From contig JAZTWV010000042.1 of NCBI GenBank assembly GCA_045636145.1, positions 1 through 64,000 of the forward strand: a stretch of DNA of 64,000 bases, in the 5' to 3' direction. Source of the stretch: Flemingiibacterium sp045636145. GTDB lineage: Bacteria; Bacillota; Clostridia; Oscillospirales; CAG-272. The notes under the pieces were generated by a model that saw only the letters and a program-made list of their open reading frames with translations, had not been told where the DNA came from and searched no databases. Numbering within the stretch: position 1 is the stretch's first letter; each line of letters begins with the position of its first letter. Below, piece by piece: positions 24,448 through 33,577 of the stretch. The translations under genes and the position numbers were made by a program.

Positions 24448-24504
24448 TTGCTATATCACTAAAATTGTGCTATAATAAAATAAACAGCCGCAATGCATTG
24501 CGGC
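24448..24504 (+). promoter_or_regulatory. Promoter and palindromic operator of the sugar ABC operon
   Basis: TTGCTA (24448-24453), 17-nt spacer, TATAAT (24471-24476). The perfect 18-bp palindrome GCCGCAATGCATTGCGGC (24487-24504) follows close to the transcription start, well placed for a repressor. The regulator is not encoded nearby. Confidence 0.7.
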
Positions 24505-24528
24505 AGGATTATTTAAGGATGTGATATT

Positions 24529-25620
24529 TTGAAGGTCGTTCTTTCTGATCTTACCAAAAAATTCCCTTCAAGGAACAAAAAAATTGCCCCCGATGTTACG
24601 GCGGTAAATAAATTTGATTTTGAGATTCCCGACGGTGCGCTTGTGGGTCTGCTTGGTCCGTCCGGATGCGGTAAAAGCACCACTCTTAATCTGATAAGCG
24701 GACTTCTTAAGCCTACCGAGGGAAAAATATTTTTCGGAGACGAGGATGTAACTGAGCTTCCGCCGGAAAAGCGCGGAGTCGGACTTGTTTTCCAGAATTA
24801 TGCTCTGTATCCCCATCTCACGGTAATGCAGAATATTATCTTCCCTCTCGGAAATCTTAAAGGCAAGGACCGACTCACCAAGGCCGAGATGCGCGAGAAG
24901 GCACTTGAAATCGCAAAGCTCGTTGAAATAGACACTCTCATGGACAGAAAGCCCGGCGAGCTGTCAGGCGGTCAGCAGCAGCGCGTTGCCATCGCAAGAG
25001 CACTCGTTAAAATGCCGCGCGTACTTCTTCTTGATGAACCGCTTTCAAACCTCGATGCAAGACTTCGCCTTGCAACTCGCGAGGAAATAAAGCGCATACA
25101 GCGCAAGACCGGCATAACCACCATATTCGTCACCCACGACCAGGACGAGGCTATGAGCATATCCGACCTTATCGTGGTTATGAAGGACGGTGTGGTACAG
25201 CAAATAGGCAAGCCGCAGGAGGTCTACGACGACCCGTGCAGTCTGTTTGTTGCAAAATTCCTCGGCACACCGCCAATCAACGTGTTCGACGGAGTTGTGC
25301 GTGACGGCGGCGTGTATATCGGCTCTGAGCGTGTAATTGACGCACCTTCGGCAACTGACGGCGAGGTATACGTTGGCGTCCGCCCTGAGGGATTCACCAT
25401 TTCAGGTAACGGTGCTCTTTCCTGTGAGCTTAAAGCAGTTGAGGTAATGGGACGCGACATAAGCATCGTATCCGAGAATCCTCACTGTTCCGCTCCCATA
25501 CGCTCAATTATAAGTGCTGAGGACACCCCTTCGGTTGGCACAAAATCCGTATCTTTCAATCTGAAACCCGGCAAGGTCTTTATCTTTGATAAGACCACAG
25601 AAGCGCGTATTAAGATTTGA
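24529..25620 (+). CDS. ugpC: Sugar ABC transporter ATP-binding protein
   Basis: A 363-residue ATPase of the MsmK/UgpC/MalK class. Walker A GPSGCGKST (~residue 43), Q-loop VFQNYALYPH, signature LSGGQQQR, Walker B LLLDEPLSNLD, switch His in FVTHDQDEAM, then a C-terminal TOBE-type domain (~240-363). TTG start with AAGGATG upstream. First gene of a four-gene unit with two permeases and a binding protein. ATPases of this class often serve several transporters. The substrate is not determinable; oligosaccharide or glycerol-phosphate type is likely. Confidence 0.9.
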   Translation: MKVVLSDLTKKFPSRNKKIAPDVTAVNKFDFEIPDGALVGLLGPSGCGKSTTLNLISGLLKPTEGKIFFGDEDVTELPPEKRGVGLVFQNYALYPHLTVMQNIIFPLGNLKGKDRLTKAEMREKALEIAKLVEIDTLMDRKPGELSGGQQQRVAIARALVKMPRVLLLDEPLSNLDARLRLATREEIKRIQRKTGITTIFVTHDQDEAMSISDLIVVMKDGVVQQIGKPQEVYDDPCSLFVAKFLGTPPINVFDGVVRDGGVYIGSERVIDAPSATDGEVYVGVRPEGFTISGNGALSCELKAVEVMGRDISIVSENPHCSAPIRSIISAEDTPSVGTKSVSFNLKPGKVFIFDKTTEARIKI

Positions 25621-25630
25621 GGTTAACGCC

Positions 25631-26521
25631 ATGGAACAAAAAAGCTATAAAGCGTGGCTATATCTTCTGCCCGCGGTACTGTTTCTCGGAGTATTTATGG
25701 TCTATCCGCTTATAGATGTTTTCATCTATTCTGTGGAAGAAGGCTTCAACTCCTCCTCACAGACCTATTCCGGTGTGGGACTCTACAATTATTCCTACAT
25801 CCTGCGCGACCCCTATTTCATTCAGGCACTGAAAAACACCTTTATTCTCGTTATCATAACCGTGCCTGTGTCAACAGCGCTGTCGCTTTTAATTTCAGTG
25901 GGACTAAGCTCTATTGAAAAGCTCCGCAATCTCTTTCAGACTGTATATTTTCTCCCCTATGTAACAAATACGCTGGCTGTAGGACTTGTGTTTATGATAC
26001 TGTTTAAACCCACCGCATATTCCGACGGTCTTGTGAACCTTATTTTAGGTTTCTTCGGTGCATCCCCCATTGATTTCATCGAAGGACCGTACTATGCAAA
26101 AATGCTTGTGCTCTGCATTTACACCGTATGGGTTGTAATGCCGTTTAAGATACTCATCCTCACAAGCGCGCTTGCTTCCGTAAACCGCGACTACTACAAC
26201 GCTGCAAAGGTAGACGGCACATCAAAGCTTCGCATTTTCTTCAAAATAACACTGCCTATGATATCTCCCATGCTTTTCTACCTCATAATAACAGGCTTCA
26301 TCGGTGCATTTAAAGCGTACAGCGATGCTGTGGCACTTTTCGGCACGGAGCTTAATGTTGCCGAGATGAATACTATAGTAGGCTATGTTTATGATATGCT
26401 TTACGGAGAGGGAGGCGGATTCCCGTCATATGCCTCTGCGGCGGCAGTTGTGCTGTTCTTCATCGTGCTGACCATCACCTGCATAAATCTGATAGTCAGC
26501 AAAAAGCACGTACATTATTAA
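25631..26521 (+). CDS. Sugar ABC transporter permease (MalF/UgpA type)
   Basis: A 296-residue inner-membrane protein with six predicted helices. The EAA loop that docks the ATPase reads NRDYYNAAKVDGTSKLRIFFKITLPMISPMLF. ATG at 25631 with GAGGTTAACGCC upstream, 10 nt after the ATPase stop. It forms a heterodimer with the next permease. Confidence 0.9.
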   Translation: MEQKSYKAWLYLLPAVLFLGVFMVYPLIDVFIYSVEEGFNSSSQTYSGVGLYNYSYILRDPYFIQALKNTFILVIITVPVSTALSLLISVGLSSIEKLRNLFQTVYFLPYVTNTLAVGLVFMILFKPTAYSDGLVNLILGFFGASPIDFIEGPYYAKMLVLCIYTVWVVMPFKILILTSALASVNRDYYNAAKVDGTSKLRIFFKITLPMISPMLFYLIITGFIGAFKAYSDAVALFGTELNVAEMNTIVGYVYDMLYGEGGGFPSYASAAAVVLFFIVLTITCINLIVSKKHVHY

Positions 26522-26535
26522 ACCGAGGTGTGGAT

Positions 26536-27402
26536 ATGAGCAAAGAAAAAAATAAAATAACCTTTGCCGAACTTCGGAGTAAGGCTGGCAAAACAATACT
26601 GTATGTGCTGCTCTCTGCATGGGCAGTTATCGTCCTCTTCCCCTTTTATTGGATGCTCCTTACAAGCGTAAAAAGCTACGGCTCGTACAATGCGGAGTAT
26701 ATTCCGAAATTTTTCACCCTGTCCCCAACCTTTGAAAACTATATTGAAGCGTTTAAAGCCGTTCCTCTTGACAGATATTTTCTCAACACCGTAATCTTTA
26801 CTGTAGTGACCACCGCGCTCATGCTTCTTGTTATCATCCCTGCGGCGTTTGCATTTGCAAGACTTGAGTTCAGGGGCAAGAACTTGGTATTCACCCTGTT
26901 TCTCGCTCTCATGATGATACCAAATGAGCTTGTGATCATAACAAACTTCATGACCATCACCAATCTTGACCTTAGAAACACCTTCACGGGACTTATTCTT
27001 CCGTCGGTAACATCGGTATTCTACATTTATCTTTTAAAGGAAAACTTCGCGCAGATTCCAGATGAGCTTTACTATGCGGCAAAGGTGGACGGCACATCTG
27101 ATATGAAGTATCTTCTTCGTGTGATGCTCCCAATATGCCGACCTACCGTCATAACAGTAACTATACTCAAGGTGATAGAATGCTGGAATTCCTATATCTG
27201 GCCCCGTCTTATCACCGACGATCAGGCATATTTCCTCGTATCCAACGGAATACAGGAGATACGCGAAAACGGCTTCGGACGCGAGAATATCCCGGCTATG
27301 ATGGCGGCAGTAGTGGTTATATCAGTGCCGCTGATAGTTATATTCATTATTTTCCGCAAAAAGATAATGGCAGGCGTTGCAAGAGGAGGTACAAAGGGAT
27401 GA
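26536..27402 (+). CDS. Sugar ABC transporter permease (MalG/UgpE type)
   Basis: A 288-residue membrane protein, second permease of the transporter. EAA loop PDELYYAAKVDGTSDMKYLLRVMLPICRP; six hydrophobic segments. ATG at 26536 with GAGGTG upstream is preferred over the in-frame GTG at 26530. Its stop overlaps the start of the binding-protein gene (ATGA), indicating translational coupling. Confidence 0.9.
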   Translation: MSKEKNKITFAELRSKAGKTILYVLLSAWAVIVLFPFYWMLLTSVKSYGSYNAEYIPKFFTLSPTFENYIEAFKAVPLDRYFLNTVIFTVVTTALMLLVIIPAAFAFARLEFRGKNLVFTLFLALMMIPNELVIITNFMTITNLDLRNTFTGLILPSVTSVFYIYLLKENFAQIPDELYYAAKVDGTSDMKYLLRVMLPICRPTVITVTILKVIECWNSYIWPRLITDDQAYFLVSNGIQEIRENGFGRENIPAMMAAVVVISVPLIVIFIIFRKKIMAGVARGGTKG

Positions 27403-28991
27403 TAAAACGAATTTTCTCCTCTGCGGCGACACTTTGTGCCGCACTGCTGCTCCTCACGTCCTGTCACGGCGCAAAGGAATCCATCGCATTCACACTTCCG
27501 GAGGAATTTGACGACAGCAGAACTTATGAAATCACCTTTTGGGCAAAAAACGACACAAACATGACCCAGGTGAACATTTACAACAAGGCTATCGAGGATT
27601 TTGAAGCAATTTATCCCAATATAGATGTAAATCTCCGCCTTTACACGGACTACGGCAGAATATATCAGGATGTGCTCACCAATATTGCCACCGGCACTAC
27701 TCCAAACGTATGTATCACATATCCCGACCACATTGCAACATACATGACGGGCGAAAATACGGTTGTACCTGTTGGCGAGCTGTTTGGTGACAAAAAGTAC
27801 GGTCTTGGCGGAAGTGAGGTGCGCTTTGATTCACCAACTCTTGATGAAATAGTGCCGAAATTCCTTGAGGAATGTAGGCTCCTTGGCGAATACTACGCCG
27901 TTCCCTATATGCGCTCAACGGAAGCCTGCTATGTGAACAAAACCTATGTGGAGTCGCTTGGCTACACACTTCCCGATGTGCTGACGTGGGACTTTGTGTG
28001 GGAGGTTTCCGCCAAAGCCGCAGAAAAGGATGCCGACGGCAATTTCAAGGTGAACGGACAGAAAACCATGCTTCCATTCATCTACAAGTCTACCGACAAT
28101 ATGATGATATGTATGCTAAAGCAACTTTCTGCCGATTATTCCACGGAATCCGGCGAAATTCTCATCTTCAACGATACAACAAAATCTCTGCTGACGGAAA
28201 TTGCCGGACACACCAAGAAAGGCGCATTTTCCACCTTTAAAATATCCGGATATCCTGCGAATTTCCTTAACGCAGGACAGTGCATTTTCGCCATAGATTC
28301 AACGGCAGGTGCTACCTGGATGGGAAGTGACGCTCCCCTTATTGATATCAGCGAGGATAATCTTGTAAGCTTCGAAACTGTTGTAATGCCAATCCCTCAG
28401 TTTGATCCGTCAAATCCTCAGATGATATCGCAAGGACCGTCCATGTGTATCTTCAATAAGGAAGACAAACAAGAAGTGCTTGCATCCTGGCTGTTCATGC
28501 AGTATATGCTGACAAACGATGTGCAGATAGCCTATTCGCAGACCGAGGGCTATGTTCCCGTAACGCTTAAGGCGCAAAAGTCCGCAGAGTACACGGATTA
28601 TCTGTCCCGTGCCGGCGAGGACAATGATTTTTACTACAGCATAAAGCTTGACGCGGCAAAGCTTCTTCTTGACAATGTAGACAATACATTCACGACCCAT
28701 GTATTCAACGGCTCGGCATCCCTTCGCGATGCGGCAGGACAGCTTATTGAAAATGTGACAAAGTCCGTAAAACGAAAGCAAACGGTAGACGACAAATATA
28801 TTGATGAGCTGTACACCAATATGAATTCCCTCTACCGCCTTGACAGCACGGAGCTTTCCGAAACCGACACCGAAAGTCTCGGTCCCCTGCCTGCGGAGTC
28901 AATTATGCTACTTGCCGCACTATCGGGGGCATGGGTGCTGATAATATTGTACACTACGCGCGAAATTATAAAAAAACGAAAAAAATCATAG
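27399..28991 (+). CDS. Sugar-binding lipoprotein with an extra C-terminal membrane helix
   Basis: A 530-residue extracellular solute-binding protein family 1 member. Lipobox LLTSCHG at the end of the signal peptide (Cys ~19), then the binding domain starting EITFWAKNDTNMTQVNIYNKAIEDFE. Unusually, a hydrophobic segment (SIMLLAALSGAWVLIILY) and a basic tail (REIIKKRKKS) follow at the C-terminus, predicting anchoring at both ends. ATG at 27399, RBS GAGGAGG inside the upstream gene. The double anchor would keep the receptor beside its permease. Confidence 0.85.
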   Translation: MIKRIFSSAATLCAALLLLTSCHGAKESIAFTLPEEFDDSRTYEITFWAKNDTNMTQVNIYNKAIEDFEAIYPNIDVNLRLYTDYGRIYQDVLTNIATGTTPNVCITYPDHIATYMTGENTVVPVGELFGDKKYGLGGSEVRFDSPTLDEIVPKFLEECRLLGEYYAVPYMRSTEACYVNKTYVESLGYTLPDVLTWDFVWEVSAKAAEKDADGNFKVNGQKTMLPFIYKSTDNMMICMLKQLSADYSTESGEILIFNDTTKSLLTEIAGHTKKGAFSTFKISGYPANFLNAGQCIFAIDSTAGATWMGSDAPLIDISEDNLVSFETVVMPIPQFDPSNPQMISQGPSMCIFNKEDKQEVLASWLFMQYMLTNDVQIAYSQTEGYVPVTLKAQKSAEYTDYLSRAGEDNDFYYSIKLDAAKLLLDNVDNTFTTHVFNGSASLRDAAGQLIENVTKSVKRKQTVDDKYIDELYTNMNSLYRLDSTELSETDTESLGPLPAESIMLLAALSGAWVLIILYTTREIIKKRKKS

Positions 28992-28998
28992 TTTTCTC

Positions 28999-29026
28999 TT
29001 GACTTTTTCCAAAAAACGTATATAAT
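28999..29026 (+). promoter_or_regulatory. Promoter of the OB-fold-like lipoprotein gene
   Basis: TTGACT (28999-29004), 16-nt spacer, TATAAT (29021-29026), followed by an AT-rich leader and AAAGGAG before ATG 29090. Confidence 0.7.
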
Positions 29027-29089
29027 AATATTATATAATTTCTATTATATATTTCTTATTTCTTTTTATTACCTAAAGGAGAACTAACA

Positions 29090-29884
29090 ATGAAAAAGAT
29101 TATTGCTTCCCTTCTCGCGCTTACACTGGCTCTTTCCATGGCTGCGTGCGTTGACAATGCTAACGATGGCAACGACACTGATACCACTGCTGATACCGCA
29201 GTTGACACTGCTGTTGATACTGCAGAGGATACTACTGCTGATACCGCTGCTGACACTGAGCCTGTCGACGAAGTAAAGGTTATGACCTATGCTGAGTACG
29301 ATGCAGCTGAGCTTGACGCTGAAGTAGTTATTGAAGCTTATGTACAGGCAAAGCAGTCTTGGTGGGATAACAAGGCTACCATCTACACCCAGGATCAGGA
29401 CGGCGCATACTTCATCTATGAGATGACCTGCACCGAGGAAGATTACGAGAAACTCGTTCCCGGCACAAAGATCAGAGTTACCGGCTTCAAGACCGCTTGG
29501 GAAGGCGAAGTTGAGATCGCATCCGGCGCTACCTTTGAGATCATCGAGGGTGACACCTATGTTGCTGAGCCTGTTGATCTTACCGACAAGCTCGGAACCG
29601 AGGAGCTTATCAGCTACCAGAACCAGCTCGCACTCTTCAAGGGCATGACCGTTGAAGCTGTTGAGTTCAAGAACGGCACTCCCGGCGACGACATCTATGT
29701 AACCCTTTCTAAGGACGGCGAGTCCTATGACTTCTGCGTTGAGTATTACCTCACCGGCACTGACACCGATGTATACAAGGCTGTCAGCGAGCTCTCTGCT
29801 GGCGATGTAGTTGACGTTGAAGGCTTCGTTTACTGGTATCAGGGTGTTAACCCCCACATCACCGCTGTAAGCGCTGCCGAGTAA
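29090..29884 (+). CDS. Lipoprotein with Asp/Thr-rich linker and OB-fold-like domains
   Basis: A 264-residue lipoprotein: signal with SMAACVD lipobox (Cys ~20), a low-complexity Asp/Thr/Ala linker (TADTAVDTAVDTAEDT, ~30-60), then two beta-rich halves (VVIEAYVQAKQSWWDNKATIYTQDQDGAYFIYEM; DVVDVEGFVYWYQGVNPHITAV) resembling OB-fold modules of clostridial lipoproteins. Own promoter upstream and strong terminator downstream, so monocistronic. Codon use is highly biased (GCT, GAC, ACC), typical of high expression. Ligand unknown. Confidence 0.75.
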   Translation: MKKIIASLLALTLALSMAACVDNANDGNDTDTTADTAVDTAVDTAEDTTADTAADTEPVDEVKVMTYAEYDAAELDAEVVIEAYVQAKQSWWDNKATIYTQDQDGAYFIYEMTCTEEDYEKLVPGTKIRVTGFKTAWEGEVEIASGATFEIIEGDTYVAEPVDLTDKLGTEELISYQNQLALFKGMTVEAVEFKNGTPGDDIYVTLSKDGESYDFCVEYYLTGTDTDVYKAVSELSAGDVVDVEGFVYWYQGVNPHITAVSAAE

Positions 29885-29898
29885 TATTTATCGCATCC

Positions 29899-29935
29899 TA
29901 AAGGGCTGCCGCACACTTGATGCGGCAGCCCTTTG
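29899..29935 (+). terminator. Intrinsic terminator after the lipoprotein gene
   Basis: AAAGGGCTGCCGCA pairs with TGCGGCAGCCCTTT around a 7-nt loop, about 15 nt after the stop codon. Confidence 0.85.
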
Positions 29936-30065
29936 ACATCTAAAGGCTTGCAGAAACTTAAATGGGATACATCTTATGTAAAAGCTAAATAATACACATA
30001 TTGGCACAGCCCAAATGCACTATCGAATTTAATAAAATATGTATTAGAAAGGTATGGTCATAATT

Positions 30066-30638
30066 ATGATAAAAGAGCTGCTCTACAAAAATCGCACCTG
30101 CCGCACATTTGACGAGGGCCGAAAGATCACACGGGACGAGCTTCTCGACATGGTAGACTGCGCAAGAGTGACCCCTGCCGCGATGAACGTCCAGCCGCTT
30201 TCATACAGGCTTATCTATAAGGAGGCTGAGCTTGCCGAATTCCAGCCTCTTACAAAGTGGGGCGGCGCATTGCCGGAGCTTAATCTCCCACCGATGGGAC
30301 ATCGTCCAACCGCGTTTATCGTCATATGCCAGGATACCAATAAATTCGGCGCGGCAGAAAAATTCGACCGCGATGTGGGTATTACCGCAATGGCAATATA
30401 TATGCGCGCGGCAGAGATGGGGCTTTCCGGCTGTATAATCGGTGCTTTTGATCGCGAGGCATCAAAGAGTATCCTCAAGCTGCCGGAGGGCGTAGTGCCG
30501 CTACTTGCAATAGGTCTTGGCAAGGAAGCAGAAGAGCGAAAAATCGTCCCCGTAAAAGACGGTGTTACACGGTATTACAGAGAAAACGGTATCCACTGCG
30601 TACCAAAGCGCGAGCTTTCGGATATCGTTATAGAATGA
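30066..30638 (+). CDS. Nitroreductase-family flavoprotein
   Basis: A 190-residue FMN-dependent oxidoreductase. N-terminal FMN-phosphate motif YKNRTCRTFDEGRKIT; PAAMNVQPLSYRLI (the P-SxxNxQPW-like segment); C-terminal LLAIGLGKEAEER. ATG at 30066 is chosen because the upstream ATG at 30054 touches the AAAGG site. Physiological substrate unknown (quinones, nitro compounds or flavin). Confidence 0.85.
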   Translation: MIKELLYKNRTCRTFDEGRKITRDELLDMVDCARVTPAAMNVQPLSYRLIYKEAELAEFQPLTKWGGALPELNLPPMGHRPTAFIVICQDTNKFGAAEKFDRDVGITAMAIYMRAAEMGLSGCIIGAFDREASKSILKLPEGVVPLLAIGLGKEAEERKIVPVKDGVTRYYRENGIHCVPKRELSDIVIE

Positions 30639-30642
30639 TTAT

Positions 30643-31179
30643 CTAAAACACAAATTCTATCTGAGCATCCCCGGGCGGTTCATCGTGAAGATTTATTATG
30701 CGCCTGCCAAGCTTTCGCGCATAATTTACGGTATAGAGCGTTCCTCCGCCGGATGTCTTGTCTGCATAGACGCTGTTGTCCCAAAAGCAGATGCAGTATC
30801 TGCAGGCATCCACCATAGCGCGGTTTCTTTGGTGCATAACACCGCTATGATAATGGTCGCAGAGCACCTCCACAGAATCCGCACGCTCCATAATATCATT
30901 GTACACTGCTATGTCGCTCGGTTTCCATCTTGCAGCCTGCTCCGGACACGGGAGCATAAGGTGAAGCTTTACATTATCACCGCGCTGTTTGTGGAACAGC
31001 ACCGTAAGTGCGGAAATTGTGTCAAACCCAAGTGCCCCACCGCACACGAAATTTTCAATTCCGTGGCTTGCCATCCAATCTATTTCCAAATTCAGTTTTT
31101 CAACAAGCCCGGGAAGCTTGGTATTATCAATTTTTCTGTGCCCCGTAAAACAGCACGCCTTTTCAATGTCGAATATCAT
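30643..31179 (-). CDS. SLOG-domain protein (DUF1273/YpsA-like)
   Basis: A 178-residue Rossmann-like protein. Start CCFTGHRK, then ENFVCGGALGFDTISA (nucleotide-binding GG..G loop) and RNRAMVDACRYCICFWD, as in YpsA/DprA-like SLOG proteins that bind nucleotides or nucleotide-derived ligands. ATG at 31179 with GGAG 8 nt upstream. Convergent with the nitroreductase gene, whose stop lies 4 nt away. Confidence 0.8.
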   Translation of the reverse strand: MIFDIEKACCFTGHRKIDNTKLPGLVEKLNLEIDWMASHGIENFVCGGALGFDTISALTVLFHKQRGDNVKLHLMLPCPEQAARWKPSDIAVYNDIMERADSVEVLCDHYHSGVMHQRNRAMVDACRYCICFWDNSVYADKTSGGGTLYTVNYARKLGRRIINLHDEPPGDAQIEFVF

Positions 31180-31273
31180 ATCACCGTCTCCAAACAAATG
31201 TTCTGCATACAGTATAACATAAGTTCGGCGATTTGTAAATAGTTTTTCAAAAAAATTTTATTTAGGAGTAAAT

Positions 31274-32419
31274 ATGCAGAAATCAAAGGTTTATTTTACC
31301 GATATGCGCACCCACGGCGGTGCGAGCTTACTTGACAAGCTCAAGAAGCTCATCCGCGAGGCAGGAATCGAATCGCTTCCCTTAAAAAACAGCTTTGTTG
31401 CAATAAAAATACACTTTGGTGAGCCGGGAAATCTTTCCTTTCTCCGCCCGAACTTCGCCAAAGCCGCAGCTGATGTAATAAAAGAATGCGGCGGCAAGCC
31501 TTTTTTAACCGACTGCAACACGCTGTACTCAGGAAGACGCAAAAATGCCCTTGACCACATAGACGCGGCATATGAAAACGGATTCACGCCCTACTCTACC
31601 GGCTGTCACGTTATCATAGCCGATGGTCTCACGGGTAAAGACGAGGTATGGATACCTGTTGAGGGCGGTGAGCTTGTAACCGAGGCAAAAATAGGTCGTG
31701 CCGTAATGGATGCCGACATTTTTGTGTCACTCAACCATTTCAAGGGACATGAAGCCGCAGGATTCGGCGGAGCTATGAAAAATATCGGTATGGGATGCGG
31801 CTCAAGAGCCGGAAAAATGGAACAGCACAACGGCGGCAAATGTGCCGTGCGTGATGCAAAATGCGTAGGATGCAAAAAATGTGCCGCGGAATGTGCTCAC
31901 GGCGCAATATCGTTTGAGGGCGGCAAGGCAAGCATATGCACCGACAAATGCGTGGGATGCGGAAGATGCATACACGTCTGCCGTGTTGAGGCAATATATC
32001 AGCCCTCGGGAAGCGCAAATACCGATCTATGCAAAAAGATTGCGGAATATTCTAAAGCCGTGCTTCACGGGCGCCCCCATTTCCACATAAACATCGTAAA
32101 TCAGGTTTCCCCTTACTGCGACTGTCACGGCGAAAACGATACCCCCATAATACCCGATGTAGGAATGTTCGCTTCCTTTGATCCGGTTGCACTTGATATG
32201 GCGTGCGCCGATGCCTGCAATGCACAGCCTGTGCTTGCAAATTCCGTGCTTGGCGATAATCTCACGGCTAAGGGTGCTCACACGCATAACGGCATAATTG
32301 AGCATGACGGCGACTGCTTTACTCACACATTCCCTACTACCGATTGGCGCGTTACCCTTGAACACGCGGAAAAGCTGGGTATTGGAACTCGCGAATACGA
32401 GCTTATAACCGTAAAGTGA
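31274..32419 (+). CDS. DUF362 protein with two 4Fe-4S ferredoxin clusters
   Basis: A 381-residue iron-sulfur protein. The DUF362 domain (SFVAIKIHFGEPGNLSFLRP; SLNHFKGHEAAGFGGAMKNIGMGCGSRAGK) surrounds a dicluster ferredoxin insert with CVGCKKCAAEC and CVGCGRCIHVC (~residues 198-245). Widespread in strict anaerobes; role probably electron transfer, exact partner unknown. ATG 31274 with TTAGGAG upstream. Confidence 0.85.
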   Translation: MQKSKVYFTDMRTHGGASLLDKLKKLIREAGIESLPLKNSFVAIKIHFGEPGNLSFLRPNFAKAAADVIKECGGKPFLTDCNTLYSGRRKNALDHIDAAYENGFTPYSTGCHVIIADGLTGKDEVWIPVEGGELVTEAKIGRAVMDADIFVSLNHFKGHEAAGFGGAMKNIGMGCGSRAGKMEQHNGGKCAVRDAKCVGCKKCAAECAHGAISFEGGKASICTDKCVGCGRCIHVCRVEAIYQPSGSANTDLCKKIAEYSKAVLHGRPHFHINIVNQVSPYCDCHGENDTPIIPDVGMFASFDPVALDMACADACNAQPVLANSVLGDNLTAKGAHTHNGIIEHDGDCFTHTFPTTDWRVTLEHAEKLGIGTREYELITVK

Positions 32420-32448
32420 CCTGTTTTTAAGAAATATCAACAAAAAAG

Positions 32449-32490
32449 ACTGCTGCAAATACTAAATCTGTATTTACAGCAGTCTCTTTT
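32449..32490. terminator. Bidirectional terminator between the ferredoxin gene and purC
   Basis: AGACTGCTGyAAAtac pairs with GTATTTACAGCAGTCT, with A-rich left and T-rich right flanks, between two convergent genes. Confidence 0.8.
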
Positions 32491-32498
32491 AATTTATT

Positions 32499-33197
32499 TT
32501 ATCTGTTGTTGATAAGCTTTGTAAGCTCAACCGGCTCAACGATGGTGTCGCCCTTGTATACACGCATATTTCCGGACGCGATCTCGTCGATAAGAATAAC
32601 CTCGCCGTTGTTGTAGCCAAACTCAAACTTGATATCCCAAAGATCAAGACCGATGGTCTTAAGATCGTCAGCTACGATCTTTGTGATCTTCAAGGTCTGC
32701 TCCTTCATGGACTCGAACATTTCGGGAGTCATTACCTTAAGTGCCGCAAGACCCTCGCCTGTTACCAGCGGATCGCCCTTCTCGTCATTCTTAAAGGTGC
32801 CTTCAACATATCCGTCCTCAAGACGTGTGCCGTTCTTTATATACTCACCGTATCTGCGGATAAAACTGCCTGTAGCAACAAGACGGCAGATAACCTCAAG
32901 TCCGTTTCCGCCCTGAGCCTTGCCGAAGCATTCTGCAGGAAGCACTTCCATAGTAGCGTTATCAAGATCAGCACTTACATAGTGAGTCTTGATGCCGGCC
33001 TTCTTAAGAAGCTCAAAATAGTATACGGAGGTCTGAAGATTTGCCTTACCGATACCCTCTATTGTAAGACCAACGGTATTTTCACCGGGATCAAATACGC
33101 CGTCCTTGCCTGTGCAGTCGTCCTTGAATTTAAGCAACACATTGCCGTTTTCAAGGGAATAAACATCCTTTGTCTTGCCTTCGTAAACCTTTTTCAT
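32499..33197 (-). CDS. purC: SAICAR synthetase
   Basis: Phosphoribosylaminoimidazole-succinocarboxamide synthase joins CAIR and aspartate in purine synthesis, using ATP. 232 residues, normal length. Family motifs: MKKVYEGKTKDVY, LLKFKDDCTGKDGVFDPGEN, EVICRLVATGSFIRRYG, LWDIKFEFG and LIDEIASGNMRVYK. ATG at 33197 with AGGAG upstream. It stands alone, with no other pur gene in the window. Confidence 0.97.
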   Translation of the reverse strand: MKKVYEGKTKDVYSLENGNVLLKFKDDCTGKDGVFDPGENTVGLTIEGIGKANLQTSVYYFELLKKAGIKTHYVSADLDNATMEVLPAECFGKAQGGNGLEVICRLVATGSFIRRYGEYIKNGTRLEDGYVEGTFKNDEKGDPLVTGEGLAALKVMTPEMFESMKEQTLKITKIVADDLKTIGLDLWDIKFEFGYNNGEVILIDEIASGNMRVYKGDTIVEPVELTKLINNR

Positions 33198-33253
33198 TTA
33201 AAGCACTCCTTTATATAATTTAGATTAACCAGCGTGAGATTTATTACCCTATA

Positions 33254-33282
33254 ATTATATCATATCATCATTAAAATTTCAA
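33254..33282 (-). promoter_or_regulatory. purC promoter
   Basis: Leftward TTGAAA (33282-33277), 17-nt spacer, TATAAT (33259-33254). No purine riboswitch or PurR box was recognised. The middle of the 33198-33577 gap is AT-rich with nothing else visible. Confidence 0.7.
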
Positions 33283-33481
33283 TAGTATTTTTTATTTTTT
33301 CTGTTCTTTTGCTATTTTCTTACATTTTATTCAAAAAATACGCTCCTATGGTATGTATACTGCCGTCAATATTACAAAGACTGATTTATACTCTGACAGT
33401 ATACTCACAAAATATCCAAAACATATAGCAAACTTACAGATATTTTCTTTTATTGTTACATGAAAAATTTATCCGAATATC

Positions 33482-33539
33482 TTGAAATGCAGATGATTTT
33501 GTGATATAATAGATTGTAAATGTGTTTTCACATTTACAA
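33482..33539 (+). promoter_or_regulatory. Promoter and 5' leader hairpin of the F420-ligase-like gene
   Basis: TTGAAA (33482-33487), 17 nt, TATAAT (33505-33510). Right at the start of the transcript lies a hairpin with 11-bp arms TTGTAAATGTG / CACATTTACAA (33514-33539). It could stabilise the mRNA or be an operator. Confidence 0.75.
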
Positions 33540-33577
33540 ACGCTTGTTATTTTATTCCAAAAAGGAGCGAATTATAT

